Shown here piece by piece: positions 14,438 to 20,325 of a stretch of DNA of 23,094 nt. Made by a program: the position numbers and the translations under genes. This DNA is from an uncultured Bacillota bacterium (GTDB taxonomy: Bacteria; Bacillota; Clostridia; Christensenellales; UBA1242), in the NCBI GenBank assembly GCA_949282835.1, contig CASDQU010000020.1, forward strand, positions 1 through 23,094, given 5' to 3'. Numbering within the stretch: position 1 is the stretch's first letter; every line of letters starts with the position of its first letter. Below the pieces are notes generated by a model. That model saw only the letters and a list, made by a program, of their open reading frames with translations. It did no database searches and was not told the origin of the DNA.

Positions 14438-15105
14438 AAATAGATATATTAACACTCTTTCCTAATAGCTTTTCTTATCTTGATGAAAGCATTTTAAAAA
14501 GAGCTAGGCAAAATGGCATAATTGAAATAAATATAATAGATATTCGTTCCTTTTCCAAGGATAAACATAAAAAATGTGATGACTATCCTTTTGGTGGAGG
14601 GGCGGGTATGCTTATGAGTGTGCAGCCTATCTATGATGCTGTAAAAAGTGTGCAAACAAAAAATTGCAAGATAATTATGCCATCACCAAGCGGACAACTT
14701 TTTAATAGTGAAATTGCAACAAAACTTTCAAAAGAGGAGCATATCATCTTTATTTGTGGTCATTATGAAGGCATTGACCAAAGGGTCAATGAGATATTTG
14801 ATGTTCAAGAAATTTCAATAGGCGATTATGTGTTAAGTGGTGGAGAGCTTGCCTCTATGGTTATTATTGATGCTCTTGCAAGACAAATTGAAGGGGTCAT
14901 CTCAAGGGAGAGTTTAGAAGAAGAGAGTTTTGTTGACGGTCTTGAATATCCTCAGTATACCCGTCCTCAAGATTTTTTGGGATATAAAGTGCCAGATGTG
15001 TTAGTGAGTGGCAATCATAAGGAAGTTGCAAAATGGAGAAAAGAGCAGGCAGGTAAAAAAACAAAAGCAACTCGTCCAGACTTAATAAAGACAAAGGAGA
15101 GGTGA
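14434..15105 (+). CDS. trmD: tRNA (guanine37-N1)-methyltransferase TrmD
   Basis: TrmD uses SAM to methylate N1 of G37 in tRNAs, preventing +1 frameshifts. The 223-residue SPOUT protein has the expected knot motifs: DDYPFGGGAGM (49-59), CGHYEGID (108-115), SIGDYVLSGGE (128-138), R150 (E. coli R154), YPQYTRP (172-178) and SGNH with a basic C-terminus. By my alignment, the E. coli general base D169 (EDSF) corresponds to Glu164 (EESF). A residue also seems absent from the usual GLLEYP loop (here GLEYP). I expect the enzyme to be functional, since everything else is conserved and the gene is essential in most bacteria. Its stop overlaps the next start (TGATG). Confidence 0.96.
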   Translation: MKIDILTLFPNSFSYLDESILKRARQNGIIEINIIDIRSFSKDKHKKCDDYPFGGGAGMLMSVQPIYDAVKSVQTKNCKIIMPSPSGQLFNSEIATKLSKEEHIIFICGHYEGIDQRVNEIFDVQEISIGDYVLSGGELASMVIIDALARQIEGVISRESLEEESFVDGLEYPQYTRPQDFLGYKVPDVLVSGNHKEVAKWRKEQAGKKTKATRPDLIKTKER

Positions 15106-15767
15106 TGAGAATAGGTTTAATTGCGGCTTGTGGACATGAATTTGAACAATTTATCAATCTTTTACCAAGCACAAAAGTCAAAAATTTTCAAAATTTTCAA
15201 ATATTTGAAGGAAAAATTGGCAAAAATAAGCTTTTTGTTATAAAAAGTGGCATTGGTAAAGTGGCGGCAGCTTGCAGCGCGCAACTACTAATTGACAAAT
15301 GTAAAATAGATTTTATTGTAAATTTTGGTACTGCAGGTTGGCTAGGCGAAAATTATAATGCAGGGCAAATTCTGATAATTGATAAAATATATTACTGGGA
15401 CTTCAACTTTATCATTAATGAGCTAGTTCCTTTTGTTGCAGATAGTGCACTTTTAAATTTTGCTAAAAAGAATATTAAGGATGCCTTGGTTACTTCACTT
15501 GCAACGGGAGATGATTTTGTTGAAGGTGGCGAGGTAAAAAGAAAGATTGTAGAAGAGTTAAACACTTTTGCCTGTGATATGGAAGGTATGGCAGTGGCAC
15601 ATGTGTGCTACTTGAATAATATTAAATATTTGTTATTAAAGACTGTCAGCGACAATGGCGAAAGTGAGGCTTATCAAGCAAATAAATTTGATGTTACTCA
15701 AACTCTAGTAGAAAAAATTCTTTTGTTATGTGAAAAAATAAAGAAAGAGGATTTATATGAAGATTAA
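15105..15767 (+). CDS. mtnN: 5'-methylthioadenosine/S-adenosylhomocysteine nucleosidase
   Basis: The product splits MTA and SAH into adenine and the ribosyl thio-compound, feeding methionine salvage and removing the inhibitor SAH. From ATG 15105 it has 220 residues with the nucleosidase signatures: catalytic E12 in the N-terminal IGLIAACGHE stretch, SGIGKV (48-53), FGTAG (74-78), substrate-binding M159-E160 (CDMEGMAVAHVC) and catalytic D183 (TVSDNG). SD AAAGGAG (15093-15099) lies 5 nt before the ATG; the GTG at 15102 is less likely. It sits between trmD and rbgA where many Firmicutes carry rplS. The last 11 nt overlap rbgA. A related purine-nucleosidase specificity (e.g. futalosine) cannot be excluded. 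Confidence 0.88.
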   Translation: MRIGLIAACGHEFEQFINLLPSTKVKNFQNFQIFEGKIGKNKLFVIKSGIGKVAAACSAQLLIDKCKIDFIVNFGTAGWLGENYNAGQILIIDKIYYWDFNFIINELVPFVADSALLNFAKKNIKDALVTSLATGDDFVEGGEVKRKIVEELNTFACDMEGMAVAHVCYLNNIKYLLLKTVSDNGESEAYQANKFDVTQTLVEKILLLCEKIKKEDLYED

Positions 15768-16572
15768 TTGGTTTCCTGGTCATATGACAAGGGCACTTAA
15801 GGAAATTAAAAGATTACTTATCAATATTGATGTGGTTATCTATATTTTAGATGCTCGCGCACCAATATCCTCTATCAATCCATCTTTAAATAAACTTTCA
15901 CAAAATAAACCTGTCCTCTATATTTTTAATAAAATTGACCTTGCAGATGAGAATAGGGTTAGAGAAATTGCAAAAAGATATAAAACAGAGGCAAGTGATT
16001 ATCTTATTGTAAATTCTACATCTTCTAATAACAGCACAAAAATCAAGCAGAAAATAGTAGCTTTATCTAAAGAAAAGATTGAAAAATATGCAAAAAAAGG
16101 AGTAAAAGCGGTCATTCGCGCCATTGTAGTTGGTGTGCCTAATTCTGGGAAAAGCACTCTTGTAAATTCTCTTTGCAGAAAGGCAAAGGCGGTGACTGGC
16201 AATCGTCCAGGCGTTACAAAGCAGGCGCAATGGGTGGCAATAGGCGATAATATTGAGCTTTGTGATACTCCTGGAACTTTATATCCTAATCTTCAAAATC
16301 AAGATATAGCCAAGAAGCTGTTATTCATTGGCAGCATAAAAGATGAGGTAATTGTAGATATTAATGAACTTGCTCAAGAGTTGATAAAGATTTTGATTGA
16401 AAAATATCCAAATCTATGGCAAAAGCGATATCAAGATGCCAAATCTTTAGAAGATATTGCCAAAATGAGAGGCTTTATCGTGGCGGGTGGACAGATAAAT
16501 GAAGAGAGAGCGGCATCGGCAGTTATTGATGATTTTAGAAAAGGTCGAATAGGAAGGATTACGCTTGACTAA
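15757..16572 (+). CDS. rbgA: Ribosome biogenesis GTPase RbgA (YlqF)
   Basis: RbgA is a circularly permuted GTPase needed for late 50S assembly. The 271 residues show the permuted order: N-terminal WFPGHM (5-10), G4 NKID (58-61), G5-like NSTS (86-89), then G1 GVPNSGKST (126-134), G2 in RPGVTK (150-155) and G3 DTPG (170-173). A helical C-terminal ANTAR-like domain (from about 200) ends IDDFRKGRIGRITLD. The ATG lies inside the last codons of mtnN with an AGAGG SD about 6 nt upstream. rnhB, which often follows, is missing; yraN comes next with a one-base overlap. Confidence 0.95.
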   Translation: MKINWFPGHMTRALKEIKRLLINIDVVIYILDARAPISSINPSLNKLSQNKPVLYIFNKIDLADENRVREIAKRYKTEASDYLIVNSTSSNNSTKIKQKIVALSKEKIEKYAKKGVKAVIRAIVVGVPNSGKSTLVNSLCRKAKAVTGNRPGVTKQAQWVAIGDNIELCDTPGTLYPNLQNQDIAKKLLFIGSIKDEVIVDINELAQELIKILIEKYPNLWQKRYQDAKSLEDIAKMRGFIVAGGQINEERAASAVIDDFRKGRIGRITLD

Positions 16573-16916
16573 TGAAAGAGTTATATAGAGTAAAAGGTAT
16601 CAGTGGGGAAAGTGAGGCTTGTCAATATTTAAAAGGCAAGAAATATATCATAGAAAAGGTAAATTATACTACAGGTATAGGCGAAATTGATATTATTGCG
16701 AGGCAAGGCAGAACGATAGTTTTTATTGAAGTAAAAAAGAGAGGAACTCTTAGCTATGGCAGACCAAGCGAGGCGGTAAATCAAAGAAAACAAGATAAAA
16801 TACGAAAGGTAGCCCAGCTTTATCTTATTAAAAATAAATTATCTTCATCATCGTTGCGGTTTGATGTGATTGAAATTATTGGCGATAGTATAAATCATAT
16901 TGAAAATGCATTTTAA
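16572..16916 (+). CDS. yraN: YraN/UPF0102 family nuclease-fold protein
   Basis: The 114-residue protein matches the UPF0102 pattern: GESEACQYL (12-20), GEIDIIA (37-43), IVFIEVKKR (49-57), PSEAVNQRKQDKIRKVAQLYL and RFDVIEI (96-102). D40, E53 and K55 fit a PD-(D/E)XK nuclease core. The family's role is unsettled, with DNA repair or recombination suggested. It is the last gene of the operon. The start overlaps the rbgA stop by one base (TAATG) and no good SD is near, which suggests translational coupling. Its stop codon is part of the terminator stem. Confidence 0.92.
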   Translation: MKELYRVKGISGESEACQYLKGKKYIIEKVNYTTGIGEIDIIARQGRTIVFIEVKKRGTLSYGRPSEAVNQRKQDKIRKVAQLYLIKNKLSSSSLRFDVIEIIGDSINHIENAF

Positions 16917-16945
16917 GTGGATACTCCACTTTTTTTATTTTTTAA
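16915..16945 (+). terminator. Intrinsic terminator of the ylxM-yraN operon
   Basis: AAGTGGA (16915-16921) and TCCACTT (16925-16931) form a 7-bp stem with loop TAC, followed by a long T-rich tract. The last two bases of the yraN stop codon lie in the left arm. Confidence 0.85.
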
Positions 16946-17014
16946 ACAAAAAATATATTATTTTAATAAATTTATGGTTATTTTTTAATAAATTTGGCAA
17001 TATTATCATTAATT

Positions 17015-17518
17015 ATGAAAAAAATAATTTTAATTTGTCTATCTTTTTTAATAATTTCAAGTTCACTTTGTCTGCTTGCCTGTGAAGGAGCAACCTTTTT
17101 AGAATGTGCTTCAATTAGCGAAGTGACAATGGCAGGGAGCAAAGATTATACTATTAAAATAAATTTCTATCAAGATGAAAGAATAGAAGATAAATATATT
17201 GACATACAAGTCAAATCAAATAAAATAGCAGACCTTGTCATGTGGGAAGATAATGGCGAAAAGACAAATATCTCATTTGATGACTATGACGAGTGGCGTT
17301 CTCTTTCCACCTTATTAGCCGCTAGCAAGGGCGAAGAAGTGATATTTGATAAATTTAAAAATATTGCGGCAAAGACATATGTTTTTAATAGTGACGAAAA
17401 ATTAAATCTCACATTTAGAGTGGTGGCTGGCGAGGTGGAAGAAAATGGCAGCGGCAATGGGCAAATTTTAGTGGGTAGCGAAGTTATTTCTAGGCAGTTT
17501 ACTTTAAAAATTAAATAA
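17015..17518 (+). CDS. Small lipoprotein of unknown function
   Basis: The 167-residue protein has a lipoprotein signal peptide (MKK, hydrophobic core, lipobox CLLAC with Cys23). The mature part is short, acidic and predicted beta-rich (YTIKINFYQ, KYIDIQVKSN, LNLTFRVVAG), like a single Ig-like or beta-sandwich domain. I recognise no family. I chose the ATG at 17015 because the signal peptide starts there; the TTG at 16994 would add seven residues before it. No SD is visible. A possible -10 box (TATTAT, 17001-17006) is only 8 nt upstream, so the mRNA may have almost no leader, but the -35 is poor. It is a single-gene unit between two terminators. Confidence 0.7.
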   Translation: MKKIILICLSFLIISSSLCLLACEGATFLECASISEVTMAGSKDYTIKINFYQDERIEDKYIDIQVKSNKIADLVMWEDNGEKTNISFDDYDEWRSLSTLLAASKGEEVIFDKFKNIAAKTYVFNSDEKLNLTFRVVAGEVEENGSGNGQILVGSEVISRQFTLKIK

Positions 17519-17550
17519 AGGCAAATTTTGCTTTTATTTTTTTTTATTTT
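17517..17550 (+). terminator. Intrinsic terminator of the small lipoprotein gene
   Basis: AAAGGCAA (17517-17524) pairs with TTGCTTTT (17528-17535), with one G-U pair and loop ATT, followed by a tract of nine T residues and more T-rich sequence. The stem begins inside the stop codon. Confidence 0.75.
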
Positions 17551-17597
17551 GTAGTATTATATAAAAATAGAGAACACTATTTGATTTAGGAGCAATT

Positions 17598-18257
17598 ATG
17601 ATAAAAGCAAAAAATCTATTTTTAAGATATACTCGTGAATTTTATGCCTTGTACAATATCAATCTTGATATAGAAGATGGAGAGAGTGTCGCTTTTGTTG
17701 GCGAAGATGAAAGTGGCAAAACTAGTTTGCTAAGAATTTTTGCCAAGCTTGAAAAGGCAACCAAAGGTGAGTTATTTATCAAAGATATTCCTATTGATAA
17801 ACTTAGCTATAAAACCGATTTGCAGGCAGGTTATGTGCCAGCCAGCCCTGTTTTTTTAGAAAAAAAATCGGTCTATGAAAATTTTAAATTTGCTTTAAAA
17901 AATTGGGGACTTAACGATAGTGAAATTGAAAGCAAAATCAATCAAGTTATCATCGACTATTCTCTTGAGAAGATAAAAGATACCAAAATAAAAGACTTAT
18001 CGCTTGATGAAAAATATATTCTTTCATTGATACGCCTTACTTTTAGAGAGCTAGACCTTTTAATGATTGATAACATCTTTGATGGTGTCAATGAAGCGAC
18101 ATATGAGGTTGCGTTGAATATCATCAAGACTTTAAAAAAGAAAAAAACAACTCTGATAGTTGCTACAACTAAGGAAGAGATAGCGAAGAAACTTTGCAAA
18201 AGAAAAATATATTTTAAATATGGCTCAATAGTAGACAAACTTGATGAAAATGATTAA
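17598..18257 (+). CDS. ABC transporter ATPase-like protein with degenerate motifs
   Basis: The 219-residue protein has the overall fold order of an ABC nucleotide-binding domain: an A-loop aromatic (Y11 or F15), Walker A GEDESGKT (35-42), Walker B LLMID (154-158) and a D-loop-like FDGVNEAT. Many catalytic positions are changed. The Q-loop Gln is Ala82 (YVPASP), the signature LSGGQ is LSLDE (134-138), the catalytic Glu after Walker B is Asn159, and the switch His is Thr190 (IVATT). It may bind ATP but probably hydrolyses it poorly, suggesting a regulatory or asymmetric partner subunit. No permease is encoded nearby. SD TTAGGAG (17586-17592) lies 5 nt before the ATG. It is convergent with the next gene, 4 nt away. 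Confidence 0.8.
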   Translation: MIKAKNLFLRYTREFYALYNINLDIEDGESVAFVGEDESGKTSLLRIFAKLEKATKGELFIKDIPIDKLSYKTDLQAGYVPASPVFLEKKSVYENFKFALKNWGLNDSEIESKINQVIIDYSLEKIKDTKIKDLSLDEKYILSLIRLTFRELDLLMIDNIFDGVNEATYEVALNIIKTLKKKKTTLIVATTKEEIAKKLCKRKIYFKYGSIVDKLDEND

Positions 18258-18261
18258 TTTT

Positions 18262-18627
18262 TTATAACAAAATATCATCGCTTGGAGGAGATTTACTCTC
18301 TTCCTCTTTTTTATTTTCGCTAGATTTATTTAAAGAGACCGACTTAAATAGCGAGCTTAGTGAAGAGGCGTTATTGTTTCCAAGCATTGAAAGCAAAAAG
18401 GGAAGTAAATTATTGTCCATAGGCAAGGAGCTCTGAGTTTGTTGGGTGTTTTGCTCATAACTTGCATATGCCTCTTTAGGATAATTATCAAAGGCAGGAT
18501 TGTAATTTTGATTGTTTTGCATGCCATTTTGCTGATTTTGGGTTGAATTTTGTGAATTGTTAAAAATTTGGGCAAAATTGGATTGCCCAAGAAGGTTAGA
18601 AAACATTTCAAGCAGCGGATTGTTCAT
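18262..18627 (-). CDS. Gln/Asn/Ser-rich protein of unknown function
   Basis: The 121-residue protein has no signal peptide or membrane segment. A short N-terminal helix (NPLLEMFSNLLGQ) is followed by a low-complexity, Asn/Gln-rich stretch (about 22-68). A second hydrophobic helix (NNLLPFLLSMLGNN) follows, then a Ser/Lys/Glu tail. The two LL..ML(G) helices look like a repeated motif joined by a disordered linker. No SD is visible before the ATG. It could be questioned as a chance ORF, but the ordered helices and the lack of any competing frame favour a real gene. It lies between two convergent/divergent neighbours. No family is recognised. Confidence 0.55.
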   Translation of the reverse strand: MNNPLLEMFSNLLGQSNFAQIFNNSQNSTQNQQNGMQNNQNYNPAFDNYPKEAYASYEQNTQQTQSSLPMDNNLLPFLLSMLGNNNASSLSSLFKSVSLNKSSENKKEEESKSPPSDDILL

Positions 18628-18715
18628 GGTTTATATTTATTCAAATATAAAAATTTTTGTGACTAATTGTGAAATATTGCTCTTGCTTTTCATATATTGA
18701 ATTAGGAGTTAAAAT

Positions 18716-18982
18716 ATGGCAAAGTTATCAGAATTTAATTTCAATAACAAAGAAAATAATGATAAATCAAATTTTGAGCAGGATATTTATCAAAAATATA
18801 ATGACTACAAAAATCTTTCTGAAAGCCAATTAAATGAAGAATTATTAAAAGAAGTGGCAAAACAAAAGCAAAATGGAAGTTTTGACTATAATCGTCTTGC
18901 ACTCATGCTTGAGAGTATTAGAAGCTCTCTTGGCGAAGATAATTATCAAAAAATGAAAAGGATACTAGAGAGTTTGAAATGA
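18716..18982 (+). CDS. Small acidic helical protein upstream of a subtilase
   Basis: The 88-residue protein is hydrophilic with an Asn-rich N-terminus and a helical C-terminal half (about 33-88: LSESQLNEELLKEVAKQKQ, then FDYNRLALMLESIRSSLGEDNYQKMKRILESL). It has no signal peptide and no recognised domain. SD TAGGAG precedes the ATG. Its stop overlaps the subtilase start by 4 nt (ATGA), so the two are co-translated. A helper, inhibitor or adaptor of the protease is possible but rests only on this coupling. Confidence 0.75.
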   Translation: MAKLSEFNFNNKENNDKSNFEQDIYQKYNDYKNLSESQLNEELLKEVAKQKQNGSFDYNRLALMLESIRSSLGEDNYQKMKRILESLK

Positions 18983-20109
18983 TTTTATCTAAGATTGACC
19001 AGCCGCTCTTGACAATCGCTTTGACTATGGAGGCTAACAACAAACTTGAATGTATTGTCAAGGCAGGTGATTACATAAGGCTTAAAAAGATTTTAAAAAA
19101 TCGCAATATAGATATTATTGAGGAATATAAATTTATCAATGCCTTTTTGGTTAAAATGGATAAGAAAGAGATATTAAACCTCTCACAAATTAGCCAGGTA
19201 AAACATATCAGCGCAGTCACAAAAGCTTGCGCGCTTATGCATATAGCAAGAAAAATTATGGGCATAGACAATATTAACCTTTCAGGTAAAGATGTAACTA
19301 TTGCATTTATTGATACCGGCATAATACAGCATGGCGACTTTGTGCTTGGGGAAAATCGAATTATCACTTTTAAAGACTTTGTTGGCGAAAATACTCTTCC
19401 ATATGACGACAACGGTCACGGGACATTTGTTGCTGGCGTGGCAAGTGGCAGCGGCGCGCTTAGCGGCGGCTATTATTGTGGCATTGCGCCCAAAAGCAAT
19501 ATCATTTCACTAAAAGCTTTAGACCGTTTGGGTGAAGCATCAGCCGATAAGATTTTAAAGGCTATGCAGTGGGTGTATGACAATAAAAAGAAATACAATA
19601 TCAAGGTTGTCTGTATGAGTTTTGGCTCTGACCCTCTTGGCTTTAACGACCCAATCATGAGCGGCGCAGAAGCTCTTTGGAGAGAAGGGGTTGTCGTTGT
19701 CGCGGCAGCTGGCAATAGTGGGCCCCAATTCCAAACAATTAAAAGTCCGGGAGTTTCCAGCCAAATTATTACCGTTGGTGGCTTTAATGACAATAGAGTT
19801 GACAATGAGCATTTTGAAGAAAATTTTTTTGAAATTGCCGATTTTTCATCGCGTGGTCCTGCCTTTTCAAGAAGCAAGCCCGATTTGATAGCGCCAGCAG
19901 TAGATATAGTTTCATGCGGCATAGATAAAAACTATGTTACTTTGAGTGGTACTAGTGTCGCAACACCTATGGTGGCAGGATTATGTGCATTAATTTTGGA
20001 AGAAAATCCTCAAATTTTGCCAAATGAAGTTAAAAGAAGACTTCTTGCCAAATGTAAGCCAATCACATTTAATAGAAATATTGAAGGCTATGGCTATCCC
20101 TCATTGTAA
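18979..20109 (+). CDS. Subtilisin-like serine protease (S8 family), probably cytoplasmic
   Basis: The 376-residue protein has an intact catalytic triad: D112 (IAFIDTGI), H147 (NGHGTFVAG) and S326 (LSGTSVATP), with oxyanion N246 (AAAGNSGP). Residues about 10-80 resemble the I9 inhibitor propeptide that helps subtilases fold. No signal peptide is present, so it is probably intracellular, as for AprX-type proteases of Bacillus. A spore-associated (Csp-like) role is another possibility. It starts inside the stop of the 88-residue gene and uses a weak AGAGAG SD. An AT-only hairpin with a T tract ends the unit. Confidence 0.9.
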   Translation: MILSKIDQPLLTIALTMEANNKLECIVKAGDYIRLKKILKNRNIDIIEEYKFINAFLVKMDKKEILNLSQISQVKHISAVTKACALMHIARKIMGIDNINLSGKDVTIAFIDTGIIQHGDFVLGENRIITFKDFVGENTLPYDDNGHGTFVAGVASGSGALSGGYYCGIAPKSNIISLKALDRLGEASADKILKAMQWVYDNKKKYNIKVVCMSFGSDPLGFNDPIMSGAEALWREGVVVVAAAGNSGPQFQTIKSPGVSSQIITVGGFNDNRVDNEHFEENFFEIADFSSRGPAFSRSKPDLIAPAVDIVSCGIDKNYVTLSGTSVATPMVAGLCALILEENPQILPNEVKRRLLAKCKPITFNRNIEGYGYPSL

Positions 20110-20138
20110 GACAAAAGCTTAACTTTTTGAGTGCTAAA

Positions 20139-20171
20139 TTTATTTATTTTTATAATAAATAAATATTTTTT
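20139..20171 (+). terminator. AT-only intrinsic terminator after the subtilase gene
   Basis: TTTATTTATT (20139-20148) and AATAAATAAA (20154-20163) form a perfect 10-bp stem with loop TTTAT, followed by a T run. The stem has no G-C pair, so it would be weaker than usual. Confidence 0.55.
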
Positions 20172-20184
20172 TGTTATTAGTCTC

Positions 20185-20225
20185 CCAAAATCATTTGACA
20201 GATGGGCGGGGGATTTTGGTATACT
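20185..20225 (+). promoter_or_regulatory. Promoter with an operator-like dyad, upstream of the large GLUG/B-repeat gene
   Basis: A perfect -35 TTGACA (20195-20200) and a -10 TATACT (20220-20225) are 19 bp apart, longer than the usual 17. An 8-bp inverted repeat CCAAAATC (20185-20192) / GATTTTGG (20212-20219) brackets the -35 box and fills the end of the spacer, which is locally G-rich in an AT-rich region. This suggests a regulated promoter. The predicted 5' leader is about 95 nt and I see no riboswitch in it. Confidence 0.5.
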
Positions 20226-20325
20226 AAAGTTGATAAAAGAAAAATTTGTTAAAAAGTATATATAATAAGACTAGAAGATAAGGCTAAAATTTGTTGTCAA
20301 GGATTAAATTGGCGAGGTGAATTTT

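Noticed and set aside
19473..19922. 149-codon minus-strand open frame
   Set aside because: It lies wholly inside the well-supported subtilase gene, has no SD, and its protein is a Pro/Leu/Ser-rich shadow typical of reverse-strand frames.
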